Shown piece by piece: positions 49,935 to 59,621 of a stretch of 64,000 nt of DNA. Within the stretch, counting starts at the first letter, position 1. Each line of letters starts with the position of its first letter. A program made the position numbers and the translations under genes. Origin of the DNA: Sinomonas atrocyanea (GTDB taxonomy: Bacteria; Actinomycetota; Actinomycetes; Actinomycetales; Micrococcaceae); contig NZ_JAUSRH010000005.1 of the NCBI RefSeq assembly GCF_030811715.1, positions 62,001-126,000 on the forward strand, given 5' to 3'. The notes beneath the pieces were generated by a model. That model did not search any database and was not told the origin of the DNA. It worked only from the letters and a program-made list of their open reading frames with translations.

Positions 49935-51521
49935 TCATTCCGTCTCCTGCTGGCGGGCCAGGCGCACCTCCTCGGCGTCGAGCTCGCCCTCGATGGTGCG
50001 CAGCACGGTGTCGTCGATCGTCTTCTCGTCCCGCAGGCGCACCACCGTGGCCCGCTTGTGGCCGATCAGCGCAAGCCGCAGCCGCGCGTACTGGCGCGTG
50101 CGCACCACGGCCGGGTGGTCCTCGTCGTCGAAGCCGGCGTTCATCGCCGCCAGGTGCTCGTCGTACTCGTGGTGGATGCGCTGGAGCACCTCCTCGTCCA
50201 CGTTGATCTCACGGGCCAGGTCGGGCAGCGCCTTGAACGCCTCCTCGGTCGCCGTGCGCTTGGCGAGCAGGATCTCCTCGGTGACCTTCGTGTCCTCGGG
50301 GATCCGGGACCACCGGATGACCCGGGGCAGCGCCGAGCCCTGCAGCGCCAGCGACGCGACCACCACGAAGGCCGTGACGAACACGATCGCGTCCCGCGCC
50401 GGGTAGTCCTGCGGGACCGCGAGCGCGACGGCGAGCGAGACGGCGCCCCGGACGCCCGCCGTCGTGCTCATGACCCGGGCCCGGTTCGTGGTGCGGAGCT
50501 TGCGCTGGTGGGGGCGGCGGTCCACGGCCCTGATCACGTACGCCGAGACGACGAGCACCGCTAGGCGCGTGACGAGGATCGTGCCGTACACCGCGGCCCC
50601 GACGAGCAGCACGCTGCCGAGCGGCTGCCCGTGCCCGGACTGCCCGGCCAGGATCCCGCCCATGGCGGAGGGCAGGGCGAGGCCCACGAGCACGAACAGG
50701 GCGCCGTTGAGGAGGTAGCTGCCGATCCGCCACACCGCGGCCGTCTGCTGGCGGGTGTAGGCGGAGATCGTGAGCGGGGCGGCCTGGGAGATGTACAGCC
50801 CGCAGGAGACGACGGCGAGCACGGCCGAGGCGTGGATGAGCTCACCGCCGAGGTACGCCACGAAGGGCGTCAGGAGGGTCGCGGCGTTCCCGGCGAGCGG
50901 GTTCTCGATGCGCCGGCGGACCGAGAGCGAGGCCCATGCGACGGCGACGCCGACCGCCACGCCGCCCACGAACGAGTACAGGAACTCGCCCGTGACCATG
51001 AGCGGGGTGATCTCGACGGACCCGGTGGCGAACCCGACCGCCACGCCGTAGACCACGAGCGCCGTGCCGTCGTTGATGAGGCTCTCGGCGTGCAGCACGG
51101 TCATCTGCCGGCGCGGGAGGAGGCCGTGGGCGATCGCCCCCACGGCCGTCGCGTCCGTCGGCGCCACGGCGGCCCCGATGATCCACGCCGGGCCCCAGTC
51201 CATCCCGAGCGCGTGCGCCACCGCCGCGACCGCGCCCGCGGTGACGACCACGAGCAGCGTCCCGCTGAGGATGATGCCGCGGATGAACCTGCGGATCTCC
51301 CGCAGCGACGTGGTCAGGCTCTCCCAGTACAGCAGGGCCGGAAGGAACAGCAGCAGGACCGTCTCCGGCGGCAGGCCCACGCCGCGGAACTCCGGGACCA
51401 GCGTGAGCGCCAGGCCGAGGAGCACGAGCAGCAGGGGCTGGGTGATCCTGATCCTGGGCGCGAGCAGGCTCCCCACGACCACCGCCGCGCCCAAGGCGAC
51501 GACGAGTTCCAGACCGAGCAT
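49935..51521 (-). CDS. Na+/H+ antiporter, CPA1 family
   Basis: A 528-residue antiporter with about twelve membrane helices. The ion-binding core is visible as AAVAPTDATAVGAI near residue 125 and ESLINDGTALVVYG near 150, both diagnostic of CPA1/NhaP-type exchangers. The last 120 residues are a cytoplasmic, charged, helix-rich tail. The ATG at 51521 follows AAAGG. It exchanges Na+ or K+ for H+ for pH and salt balance. Confidence 0.88.
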   Translation of the reverse strand: MLGLELVVALGAAVVVGSLLAPRIRITQPLLLVLLGLALTLVPEFRGVGLPPETVLLLFLPALLYWESLTTSLREIRRFIRGIILSGTLLVVVTAGAVAAVAHALGMDWGPAWIIGAAVAPTDATAVGAIAHGLLPRRQMTVLHAESLINDGTALVVYGVAVGFATGSVEITPLMVTGEFLYSFVGGVAVGVAVAWASLSVRRRIENPLAGNAATLLTPFVAYLGGELIHASAVLAVVSCGLYISQAAPLTISAYTRQQTAAVWRIGSYLLNGALFVLVGLALPSAMGGILAGQSGHGQPLGSVLLVGAAVYGTILVTRLAVLVVSAYVIRAVDRRPHQRKLRTTNRARVMSTTAGVRGAVSLAVALAVPQDYPARDAIVFVTAFVVVASLALQGSALPRVIRWSRIPEDTKVTEEILLAKRTATEEAFKALPDLAREINVDEEVLQRIHHEYDEHLAAMNAGFDDEDHPAVVRTRQYARLRLALIGHKRATVVRLRDEKTIDDTVLRTIEGELDAEEVRLARQQETE

Positions 51522-51674
51522 GTCCAACCTTTCGAGCAGGGCCCCGCACTGAATGTAACGCCGCGCCGCGGGCCGCGGGAGCGCTACAGGTCCACCGATC
51601 GGCCCTGCCTCCCGCGGACGGCCGCGAACGCGTTGACTGGTGTGGTTACCCGCTGGACCCACGGAAGGAAACCC

Positions 51675-52514
51675 ATGGACGTCTCACCCGTCTGGCTCAT
51701 CACCGGCTGCTCCACCGGGCTCGGCCGCGCCCTCGCCGAGGCCGTCCTCGCGCGGGGCGACCGCGCCGTCCTGACCGCGCGCGACGCCGCCACCGTGGCT
51801 GACCTCGCCGAAGCCCACCCCGAGACCGCCCTCGCGCTGCCGCTCGACGTGACCGACGCGGCGCAGGTGGCCTCCGCTGTCGGGGCCGCGCAGGATCGCT
51901 TCGGGCGCATCGATGTCCTCGTGAACAACGCCGGCTACGGCTACCGCGCGGCCGTGGAGGAGGGCGAGGACGCCGACGTGGCCCGGCTCTTCGCGACGAA
52001 CGTCTTCGGCCCGGTGGCCCTGATGAAGGCGGTGCTGCCGGGCATGCGGTCCCGCCGCTCGGGGGCGATCGTGAACATCTCCTCCATCGGGGCCCGGCTG
52101 TGCCCGGCCGGCTCGGGCTACTACGCGGCCACCAAGGCCGCGCTTGAGGGCATCTCGGGCTCGGCCCAGAAGGAGCTCGCGCCCCTGGGGATCTCGGTGA
52201 CCGCCGTGGAGCCGGGCGCGTTCCGGACGGACTTCGCGGGGCGCTCGCTGACCCAGTCGGCCGAGCCCATCGCGGACTACGCCCAGACCGCCGGGCAGCG
52301 GCGCAAGGAGCACGACACGGTCCACGGCACACAGGCCGGCGATCCGGCCAAGGCCGCGCAGGCGATCATCGCGGCGGTGGACGCCGAGCAGACGCCCGCG
52401 TTCCTGCTGCTCGGCCAAGACGCCGTGGCCGGCTACCGTGCGGTGGCCGAGGCGCAGGCGGCGGAGGTCGCCGCGTGGGAGTCGGTCAGCGCGTCCACCG
52501 GGTTCGAGGGCTGA
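51675..52514 (+). CDS. Short-chain dehydrogenase/reductase
   Basis: A 279-residue SDR. TGCSTGLGRALA near residue 9, NNAGYGYRAAVEEGED near 82, active-site YYAATKAA near 150 and VEPGAFRTDF near 178 are present. It belongs to the oxidoreductase subgroup common in actinobacteria. AAGGAAACCC precedes the ATG. It is divergent from the antiporter. Substrate unknown. Confidence 0.85.
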   Translation: MDVSPVWLITGCSTGLGRALAEAVLARGDRAVLTARDAATVADLAEAHPETALALPLDVTDAAQVASAVGAAQDRFGRIDVLVNNAGYGYRAAVEEGEDADVARLFATNVFGPVALMKAVLPGMRSRRSGAIVNISSIGARLCPAGSGYYAATKAALEGISGSAQKELAPLGISVTAVEPGAFRTDFAGRSLTQSAEPIADYAQTAGQRRKEHDTVHGTQAGDPAKAAQAIIAAVDAEQTPAFLLLGQDAVAGYRAVAEAQAAEVAAWESVSASTGFEG

Positions 52515-52534
52515 GCGGCGCGGCTGGCGAGGCG

Positions 52535-52654
52535 TGTCCGTTCCTGCCCACTTTGACCGCGAGGGGCGCCCGGACACCCGGCGTGTCGGACCCAACACGC
52601 CGGGCCTTCCCCGCCAAGCTGAGCAGGAACGGACAGCTCAGGAACGGACAGCTC
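52535..52654. repeat. Nested inverted and tandem repeats in a convergent intergenic region
   Basis: Outer inverted repeat: TGTCCGTTCCTGC (52535-52547) pairs with GCAGGAACGGACA (52623-52635). Inner perfect hairpin: CCCGGCGTGT (52577-52586) pairs with ACACGCCGGG (52595-52604). The right outer arm is part of a tandem duplication of AGGAACGGACAGCTC (52625-52639 and 52640-52654), which runs into the stop codon of the flavoprotein gene. Probably a two-way terminator that has partly duplicated. Confidence 0.8.
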
Positions 52655-54440
52655 AGGCCCGGGCGTGCGCCGCGGGCAGCGAGCCGTCGTCCTCGTAGCG
52701 CCCCGCACCGGCCATGTCGCGGCCCGCGACGTACCCGAACGTGAGCGCGGGACCGAGGTTGATCCCGCCGGCCGGGTAGAAGCCGCCCATGACGCTGGCC
52801 TGGTCGTTGCCGGCGACGTACAGCCCGTCGATCGCGGTCCCGTCAGCCCGGAGCACCCGCGCCCGCCCGTCGGCCGCGAGCCCGGCGAAGGTCCCGAAGG
52901 ACCCGGGCACCACCTTGACCGCGTAGAACGGGCCCTTCTCGATCGGCGCGAGCGAGGGGTTCGGCCCGACCTTGGGATCGCCGCCGTACCGGTTGAACTC
53001 GGTCTCGCCCCGCTCGAACTCGGGGTCTGCCCCGACGCGGGCGCCCTCGTTGAACCGCTCGACCGTCTCGCGCAGCCCCGCGGGGTCGATGCCGCACGCG
53101 GCGGCCAGCTCCTCGAGGGTCCGGCCGCGCTTGAGGTAGCCGGAGCGCAGGTACGGGAACAGCGGCACGGGCAGCGGCTTGGACATGCCGAGCGGGTACT
53201 TCCGCACGAACCGCGAGTCGGCGATCTGCCACGACTCGGCTGCTTCCCCCTCGGGCGTGGCGGCCACGAGCGCCGAGACGTAGTCGTAGTAGCCGTTGGC
53301 CTCGTTGACGAACCGCCTCCCGTCGCGGCGCACGCCGATGGAACCGGGCTTGGCGCGGTCCATGATGTGCGGGAACGTGCCGACCCGGCCGCTGCGGTAC
53401 GGGATGAGGGAGACCGGGCACCACGCCGCCGGCGACTCGACGTCGGCGACGAAGTGGGCCCCGACGGACTCGCCGAGCGTGATCCCGTCCCCGCTCGTCT
53501 CCTTCGGCGCGAGCGTCCAGTGCTCGCGCCCGGTCGGGGTCTTGGGGAACAGCGCGCGCCGCCGCTCGACGTCGTTCGGGAACCCGCCCGCCGCGAGGAC
53601 GACGCCGCGCGCGGCCTTGATCTCGTACCCTCCTTCCGGTCCGCCCACCACGGCGCCGGCGACACGGCCCGAGGGATCCGTGGTCAGCCTGACGGCGGGG
53701 GTCGAGACGCGGACGTCCACGCCGAGGTCCTCGGCGCTCTGCAGGAGCCGCCCCACGAGCGCGGTCCCGTTGACGAGCTGCATGCCCCTGCGGTGCACGG
53801 CCAGGTCGAGCACGTGCCGGCCCACCCGCCAGGCCGCGTACGCGAGGCCCTTCACGCTGCCCTGCGACGCGGAGAGGAACGTGGTGAGGTCCGGGCCAGC
53901 CATGATGCCCATGCCGAGGAAGGACGTCTCGTAGAGCTGCCCGCGCAGGAGCTTCCGGACGCGCCGGGAGAGGCGGCGGGCGTTGATCGGCGCCGGGCCG
54001 ACGGAGCGGTGGCCCGTGCCCGCGCCCGGGGTCTTGCCGTAGATGTCCCGGATCTTGGCACCGGGGGTGAACTGGAGTGCCGTCTTGTCCTCGAAGAAGC
54101 CGACCATGTGGGGCACGGCCTCGAGGAACGCGTCGATGCGGGCGGCGTCGTACCGGTCCCCGAGCCGGTGGCGGAGGTAGGTGCGGAACTGCTCGGGGTC
54201 CTCGTCGACGCCGTCGGCCTTCGCGAGCGGGTTGCCTGGGGTCCAGGCCCACCCGCCGGACCACGCGGTCGCGCCGCCGCAGACCTCGGCCTTCTCGACC
54301 ACGACGACGCGCAGCCCGTGGTAGGCGGCCGTCACGGCTGCGGACAGGCCGCCGGCCCCGGAGCCGATGACGAGGACGTCGGTCTCGACTGCTGGGCGGG
54401 AGGCGAGGGGCGAGGCGGGCGTCGGGACGGGGGCGGTCAT
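52653..54440 (-). CDS. FAD-dependent dehydrogenase, KstD/fumarate-reductase-like
   Basis: A 595-residue flavoprotein. The FAD fold is DVLVIGSGAGGLSAAV near residue 20, GGATAWSGGWAW near 57 is the usual conserved loop of ketosteroid-dehydrogenase relatives, and the C-terminal FAD contact is LYVAGNDQASVMGGFYPAGG near 550. Relatives introduce or reduce a double bond next to a carbonyl, as in 3-ketosteroid or 4-oxocyclohexanecarboxylate desaturases. It is the last gene of the seven-gene operon and overlaps the previous gene by four bases. A role in desaturating or aromatising an oxo-cyclohexane ring would suit the operon, but is inferred. Confidence 0.75.
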   Translation of the reverse strand: MTAPVPTPASPLASRPAVETDVLVIGSGAGGLSAAVTAAYHGLRVVVVEKAEVCGGATAWSGGWAWTPGNPLAKADGVDEDPEQFRTYLRHRLGDRYDAARIDAFLEAVPHMVGFFEDKTALQFTPGAKIRDIYGKTPGAGTGHRSVGPAPINARRLSRRVRKLLRGQLYETSFLGMGIMAGPDLTTFLSASQGSVKGLAYAAWRVGRHVLDLAVHRRGMQLVNGTALVGRLLQSAEDLGVDVRVSTPAVRLTTDPSGRVAGAVVGGPEGGYEIKAARGVVLAAGGFPNDVERRRALFPKTPTGREHWTLAPKETSGDGITLGESVGAHFVADVESPAAWCPVSLIPYRSGRVGTFPHIMDRAKPGSIGVRRDGRRFVNEANGYYDYVSALVAATPEGEAAESWQIADSRFVRKYPLGMSKPLPVPLFPYLRSGYLKRGRTLEELAAACGIDPAGLRETVERFNEGARVGADPEFERGETEFNRYGGDPKVGPNPSLAPIEKGPFYAVKVVPGSFGTFAGLAADGRARVLRADGTAIDGLYVAGNDQASVMGGFYPAGGINLGPALTFGYVAGRDMAGAGRYEDDGSLPAAHARA

Positions 54441-55351
54441 GCGGGGGCTCCGTTCGGTGCGGCAGGGGCGGGATGGGAAGGGCGGGCTTCGGCGAGCGCC
54501 GACGCCTCGGCGAGGACGGCTTCCGCGGCGCGCCGGAGGCGGCGCGCCCAGCCGAGGGCGCCGAGGCGTTCGACGTCGTGCGGGGACGGGGCCTCGACGC
54601 TCACGGGCAGCGTGGCGGGCAGCGCCGCGACGATCTCGGCGAGTCCAAGGCCGCCCTCGCCGGGAGCGAGCCGGGCGGCGCGGGACTCGTGGACGAGGCC
54701 CTCGCGGTCGCCGGGCCGCTCCGCGGGGGCGTCGCAGAGCTGGAGCATCGGCACGAGGCCGGCGACCGCCGCGAGCTCTTGGAGGGTGCCGCCGAAGCGG
54801 CGGAAGTGCAGGGTGTCGACCACCACCTCTGCCCCGGCGGCCCGCGCGGCCTGGGCCGCGGCGGGCAGCGAGTTGATGCGCTGGTACGAGATGGGCTCGA
54901 GCGTGGGCGTGATGCCGAATGCGCGGCCGTCCTCTGCCATCCGGGCGAGGTTCTCCGCGAACCGGCCCGGCTCTGGGTCGGCCCCGGCCACGGTCATGGT
55001 CCTGGCCCCGAGGGCGTGCCCGGCCTCGAACATGCGCAGCCAGGCGTCCCGCTGGCCGTGGAGGCCGCCTGATCCGCGGTCATCCTGGCCGTCCATCAGG
55101 AGGAACTCGATATCCAGGACGCGGACGCCGGTGGAGCGGACGTTGGCGAGGGTCTCGGCGAGCATCGGCGACCCAGGCTGCAGGTCGTAGGGCCGCTCGG
55201 CGGGCGTGACGGGCCGGACGCGCGCACCGATGAAGTCGAAGCCCGCCTCGGCCGCGACGAGCACGAGGTCCGGCGGTGCGGTCTCGAGGAGGGAGAGCTG
55301 GGCGAGCCCCACCTGGCGCGTGGCGTGCCCGGGGCCGGTCGCGGGGGTCAT
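54437..55351 (-). CDS. Sugar-phosphate isomerase/epimerase-like TIM barrel, possible 3-dehydroshikimate dehydratase
   Basis: A 304-residue xylose-isomerase-like barrel (AP_endonuc_2 superfamily). Likely metal ligands occur in order: Glu in PTLEPI near residue 155, Asp and His in VVDTLHF near 188, and Glu in VSVEAPSP near 265. This layout is shared by 3-dehydroshikimate dehydratases of the AsbF/QuiC group as well as sugar epimerases. The operon also encodes a shikimate-type dehydrogenase and transporter, so conversion of 3-dehydroshikimate to protocatechuate is an attractive role. It overlaps both neighbours by four bases. Confidence 0.65.
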   Translation of the reverse strand: MTPATGPGHATRQVGLAQLSLLETAPPDLVLVAAEAGFDFIGARVRPVTPAERPYDLQPGSPMLAETLANVRSTGVRVLDIEFLLMDGQDDRGSGGLHGQRDAWLRMFEAGHALGARTMTVAGADPEPGRFAENLARMAEDGRAFGITPTLEPISYQRINSLPAAAQAARAAGAEVVVDTLHFRRFGGTLQELAAVAGLVPMLQLCDAPAERPGDREGLVHESRAARLAPGEGGLGLAEIVAALPATLPVSVEAPSPHDVERLGALGWARRLRRAAEAVLAEASALAEARPSHPAPAAPNGAPA

Positions 55352-57513
55352 GCGGTGGCTCCTTCGAGGATGCGGGGGGAGGAGGCAGGCGAGACGGGGG
55401 CGTGTCCCGGCTCGGGTGAGAGGGCGGCGGCGAGGCGCTGGGCGGCGTCGTACCCGCTCTTGATCGCGTTCGAGGCCGTGGGCGGCAGCTGGTCGACGAC
55501 CGTCCCGGCGAGCACCACCGGCGCGCCCGCGCCGAGCCCGAGCGCGGCCTCTCGGCCCTCCCGGTCCACCGCCGAGCTCAGCGGCACGACGCCGCGGGAG
55601 ACCAGGAGCGGCCCGGGCGCGTCCAGCCAGCGCTCGCCGTCGGGCCCGACGACGCGGATGCGGGCCGCGGGGGTGCCGGGTGCCTGGGCCTCGACGAGGC
55701 GCGCGTCGAGCACGATCCGCACCTGCGGGCTGGCCTCGAGGCGCGGGACGGCGAGGATCTTGGCGCGGCGCCCGGATTCGGGGGCGATGGCCCGCTCGGG
55801 GCCGATCAGCAGCACCCGGGTGCCGCGGGCCGCGAGGGTGTCCGCGACGGACATGGCGACCGAGTCGGCGCCCCAGATCGTGACGGCCTCCGGCAGGTCG
55901 CTGCCGTCCGGCCCGGAGCTGCCGGCGAGGAGGCCCGGACGCGCGGCGAGCCAGTCGCGGACATCGAGCACGCCGTCGCCCGCCTCGACGCCGTCGCCCG
56001 CCTGGCCCCCGGCGCCCGTGACCCGGAAGTCCGGCTCGGGGCGGCCTCCTCCGGTCGCGAGCACAATGCCGTCGGCGCCGAACTCCCGCACCGGGCCGCG
56101 GAGGTCGCCCGCGTCCACGGGGCAGCCGAGGCGCACCTCCACGCCGAGGCGCGCGAGCTCGGCGCGATTCCAGTCGAGGTAGCGGTGGAAGTCCGGGGTG
56201 GGGCGCATCCCGGCGGCGAGCGCGAACTGGCCGCCGATCCGCTCCCCCGCCTCCACCAGCGTGACCCGCGCTCCGGCCCCGGCGAGCTCGCGCGCGGCGG
56301 TCAGGCCCGCGGGCCCGGCGCCCAGCACGAGGGCGTGGGGTGCCGGGGCGGCGCGCACGACGGCGCCGGGCCGGCTCGCGTCGTCGTCGCGGCGGAGGGC
56401 GGGGGTCGGCACGGGAACCCGCGAGCGCCCGACCGCCGGGTTGACGGTACACGTGACCTGCCCGAGACCGAGGTTGTCGATGCACACGTTGCAGGCGATG
56501 CAGGGCCGGTACGGCGAGCCGTCCAGGACGCCCCGGACGAAGGCCTGGTCGGCGTGCACGGCGCGGCCGAGGGAGACGAAGTCGCACACGCCGTCGGCGA
56601 GGGCCGTCTCGATGGCCTCGGGCGAGTTGAGACGGCCCGCCAGGCCGAGGGGCAGCCCGAACCGGCGGTAGGCCCGCGCGTACTCGGCGAGGACGCCGGG
56701 CCTCCACTCCCCCGACTGCACGATCCACTCTCCCGCCTCGTAGGAGCCGGCGGAGAGGTCCAGGAAGTCCAGCGCCTCCAGGTCGAGCCGGGCGACGACC
56801 TCGAGGGTCTGCTCGGCGTCGAGCCCGTCCGCAACGCCTTCGAGCACGGAGAGGCGGATCCCGACGAGCGCCTCCGGGGCGGCGGCCCGGACGGCCCGGA
56901 TCACGAGGTTCGCGAAGTGCTCGGGGGCGCCGAACTCGTCGGAGCGGCCGTTGGTGCGCGCGGACATGAACTGGTGGACGAGGTAGCCGTGGCCGCCGTG
57001 GATGCTGATGGCGTCGAACCCGGCCGCGACGGCCCGGCGCGCCGCCAGCGCGTAGGCATCGACGAGCTCGTGGCACTCCTGCGTGGTGAGCGCACGGGGC
57101 ATCTCGCCGCCGGCGACCTCGCAGGGCACGGCGGCGGGGGCGACGGGCGGGAGGCCGCTCACGGCGGACTGCGCGGTGCGGCCGCCGTGGTTGATCTCGA
57201 CGGCGGCCAGGGCGCCGGCGGCGTGGACCGCGTCGGTGAGCTCGCGGAACCCGGGCACGACGGCGTCGGTGTGCAGGCCGAGCTGGTGCGTGCGGCCCTT
57301 GCCGTCGGCGCGGACGTAGGTGGCCTCGGTGGTGACGATCGCGAGGCCGGCCCGCGCCCGGGTCACGAGGTAGTCCGCGTACTGGGCGGTCATGCGCCCG
57401 TCCGTGGTGCCGTAGTTGCGCTCCATCGGGGAGCTCACGAGCCGGTTGCGGAGCGTGCGCGGGGGGCGGCCGTTGCGGCCGAGGGTGAGCGGCTGGGAGG
57501 CGTGGTGGGTCAT
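55348..57513 (-). CDS. NADH:flavin oxidoreductase, 2,4-dienoyl-CoA-reductase-like
   Basis: A 721-residue three-domain enzyme. An Old Yellow Enzyme TIM barrel (about residues 1-340; SIHGGHGYLVHQFMS near 168) is followed by a [4Fe-4S] motif C-x2-C-x3-C-x11-C (CIACNVC then CTVNP near 340-360). Then come an FAD fold (LVLGAGPAGLTAAREL near 395) and a second dinucleotide fold. Family members reduce or rearrange conjugated enones. Here it may handle an unsaturated ring intermediate. The start at 57513 is 12 bases past the previous gene. Confidence 0.82.
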   Translation of the reverse strand: MTHHASQPLTLGRNGRPPRTLRNRLVSSPMERNYGTTDGRMTAQYADYLVTRARAGLAIVTTEATYVRADGKGRTHQLGLHTDAVVPGFRELTDAVHAAGALAAVEINHGGRTAQSAVSGLPPVAPAAVPCEVAGGEMPRALTTQECHELVDAYALAARRAVAAGFDAISIHGGHGYLVHQFMSARTNGRSDEFGAPEHFANLVIRAVRAAAPEALVGIRLSVLEGVADGLDAEQTLEVVARLDLEALDFLDLSAGSYEAGEWIVQSGEWRPGVLAEYARAYRRFGLPLGLAGRLNSPEAIETALADGVCDFVSLGRAVHADQAFVRGVLDGSPYRPCIACNVCIDNLGLGQVTCTVNPAVGRSRVPVPTPALRRDDDASRPGAVVRAAPAPHALVLGAGPAGLTAARELAGAGARVTLVEAGERIGGQFALAAGMRPTPDFHRYLDWNRAELARLGVEVRLGCPVDAGDLRGPVREFGADGIVLATGGGRPEPDFRVTGAGGQAGDGVEAGDGVLDVRDWLAARPGLLAGSSGPDGSDLPEAVTIWGADSVAMSVADTLAARGTRVLLIGPERAIAPESGRRAKILAVPRLEASPQVRIVLDARLVEAQAPGTPAARIRVVGPDGERWLDAPGPLLVSRGVVPLSSAVDREGREAALGLGAGAPVVLAGTVVDQLPPTASNAIKSGYDAAQRLAAALSPEPGHAPVSPASSPRILEGATA

Positions 57514-57525
57514 GGCGGCACCTTC

Positions 57526-58620
57526 CTAGGCGGTCTGTTCTGGGGCGGTGGGGGTCAGGCGGACCGGGCGGCCAGTGCGGGAGGACTCGTAGACGGCGAG
57601 GAGGATCCTCAGCGCGGCGGTGGCGTCATGGCCCGTGACCGCCGGGGCGCGGCCTTCGCCGAGGGCCCCGACGAAGTCGCGGATCTGGGCGGTGTGGTGC
57701 GGGATGAGCTGGCCGTTGATCGCGGCCAGGTCCACGTCCGGGTCGACGCCGGCGGGATGCGCGGGCTCGGACTCGACCGCGCCGCCCTGGGCGAGGACGG
57801 TCACCCGGCCGTCGGTGCCCTCGGGGAACTCGGTGAGCTCGGCCGTCGCGCCGGTCTCGCCCGTGATGCGGATGCTGACGCCGAGGCTCGGGGCGGCGGC
57901 CGTCGTCGCCGAGAGCGTGGCCATCGCCCCGGAGGCGAAGCGGAGCACGGCCGCCGCGGTGTCCTCGACCTCGATCGCGTGCGTGAACGTGGCGGCGTGG
58001 CCGTGCACCTCGACGACCTCGCCCATGAGCCACTGCAGGAGGTCGATGTAGTGGATGGCCTGGGTCATGAGCACGCCGCCGCCGTCGGTGGCCCACGTCC
58101 CGCGCCACGCTGTGCCCGTCCCGGCGGCGCCGGAGTAGTACTCCGGCTCCCGGTGCAGCAGCACCGAAGCGTGGCCGAGGATCGGGCGGCCGAGCGCGCC
58201 GTCGTCGACCGCGGCGCGGAGGCGCTGGGCGGCCGGCCAGAAGCGGCGCTGGAACAGGACGCCGAGGCGCACGCCGGCGGCGTCGCACGCGGCGACCATC
58301 CGCTCGGCGGAGGCGAGGTCGATCGCGATCGGCTTCTCGCACAGCACGTGTGCGCCCGCGGCCGCGGCGGCGAGGACCACGGCCTCGTGGGTGGGATGCG
58401 GGGTGCACACCGAGACGACGTCGACGCCGGCGGCCAGGATCTCCTCGACAGAGCCGAAGGCGCCGTCGATCCCCCAGCGCGCCGCCGTCTCGCGGGCCCG
58501 GCCGGCGTCGACGTCGCACACCGCCACGACGGTGGCCTGCGGGATCGCGGCGAAGGCCTCGAGGTGGTTGCGGCTGATCGCCCCGCACCCCACGATCCCC
58601 ACGCGGTAGGGCGCGCTCAT
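57526..58620 (-). CDS. Gfo/Idh/MocA-family oxidoreductase
   Basis: A 364-residue NAD(P)-dependent dehydrogenase. The N-terminal Rossmann motif is GIVGCGAISRNH near residue 8, CEKPIAID near 95 carries the usual active-site lysine, and a C-terminal alpha/beta domain has GGVLMTQAIHYIDLLQWL near 180. Substrates of the family are cyclitols and sugars. Within this operon a quinate- or cyclitol-like polyol is a reasonable substrate. The ATG overlaps the upstream dehydrogenase stop (ATGA). Confidence 0.82.
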   Translation of the reverse strand: MSAPYRVGIVGCGAISRNHLEAFAAIPQATVVAVCDVDAGRARETAARWGIDGAFGSVEEILAAGVDVVSVCTPHPTHEAVVLAAAAAGAHVLCEKPIAIDLASAERMVAACDAAGVRLGVLFQRRFWPAAQRLRAAVDDGALGRPILGHASVLLHREPEYYSGAAGTGTAWRGTWATDGGGVLMTQAIHYIDLLQWLMGEVVEVHGHAATFTHAIEVEDTAAAVLRFASGAMATLSATTAAAPSLGVSIRITGETGATAELTEFPEGTDGRVTVLAQGGAVESEPAHPAGVDPDVDLAAINGQLIPHHTAQIRDFVGALGEGRAPAVTGHDATAALRILLAVYESSRTGRPVRLTPTAPEQTA

Positions 58621-59570
58621 GACAGCTCCGTTCCGGCCCGCGCGGCGAGCTCGAGGAAGTGGGCACGCATCCGGGCGCGGTCGGCACGGCGGCCCGTGAA
58701 CAGCTCGAACGAGTCCGCGGCCTGGGCCACGGCCATCCAGCCGCCGTCGAGGACGCGGCAGCCCGCCGCGAGCGCGGCCTTCACGAGCTGGGTCTCGAGC
58801 GGGCGGTATACGACGTCGGCCACCCAATGCCGCGGCGCGAGGGCCGAGGCGTCGAACGGCGTCCCGGGGTGGCCCACCATGCCGATCGGGGTCGCGTTCA
58901 CCACGCCGTCGGCCTCGGCGAGGCGGGCGGGAACCTCCTCGAGGACGACGGCGGCGACCCGCCCCGCGCCGTCGGCCGCGGCTGGGTTCCCGGTGCGGTG
59001 CGCGGCAACGTGCCCGGCGAGGCGGGCGGCGAGGCCGTCTGCGCGGGCGGGGTCGACGTCGGCCACAAGGAGCGTCCCGACGCCGGCATCGAGGAGGGCG
59101 CGGGCGACGGCGGAGCCGGCCCCGCCCGCGCCGACGAGCAGCACCGTGCCGAGGGCGGCGCCGGGCAGGCCCTCGGCGAGCGCCGCGCGGAAGCCGGTGT
59201 GGTCGGTGTTGCGGCCGGTGAGCCGTGCACCGGGGACGGATCCGCCCGGGCGGGGGCCGCCGTCGTGCGTCCCGATCACCACGGTGTTGACCGCCCCCAG
59301 CTCCCGCGCGTCGTCGGAGAGCCCGTCGAGGCCGCCGATGACCGACTGCTTGCACGGGTGCGTGACGTTCAGGCCCGTGTAGCCGAGCCGGGCGGCGTCC
59401 CGGGCAAGCTGCCCGGCGGCGTCGGGAGTGAGGCCGAGCTCGTCGAGGTCCAGCGTGCGGTAGGCGTAGCGGAGGCCGTGGGCGGCGGCCTCGCGCTCGT
59501 GCAGGAGCGGGCTGAGCGAGCCGGTGACGTTCGCGCCGATGAGGCCGATGAGGTGGCTGGGGGCGGTCAT
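58617..59570 (-). CDS. Shikimate/quinate 5-dehydrogenase (AroE family, catabolic context)
   Basis: A 317-residue AroE-family protein with the full substrate set. GSLSPLLHE near residue 16 gives the paired serines, NVTHPCKQ near 68 the catalytic lysine, GRNTDHTGF near 123 the aspartate, and GWMAVAQAADSF near 285 the glutamine. The nucleotide loop is LLVGAGGAGSA near 145. It interconverts shikimate and 3-dehydroshikimate, or quinate and 3-dehydroquinate. Location among transporter and catabolic genes, not among aromatic biosynthesis genes, points to a degradative role like QsuD. It is longer than the biosynthetic AroE average. Confidence 0.83.
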   Translation of the reverse strand: MTAPSHLIGLIGANVTGSLSPLLHEREAAAHGLRYAYRTLDLDELGLTPDAAGQLARDAARLGYTGLNVTHPCKQSVIGGLDGLSDDARELGAVNTVVIGTHDGGPRPGGSVPGARLTGRNTDHTGFRAALAEGLPGAALGTVLLVGAGGAGSAVARALLDAGVGTLLVADVDPARADGLAARLAGHVAAHRTGNPAAADGAGRVAAVVLEEVPARLAEADGVVNATPIGMVGHPGTPFDASALAPRHWVADVVYRPLETQLVKAALAAGCRVLDGGWMAVAQAADSFELFTGRRADRARMRAHFLELAARAGTELS

Positions 59571-59621
59571 GGGGTGATTCCTTGTGCGTGGGGGGCGGGG
59601 TCGGGAGGTGGGTCCCTGGGG

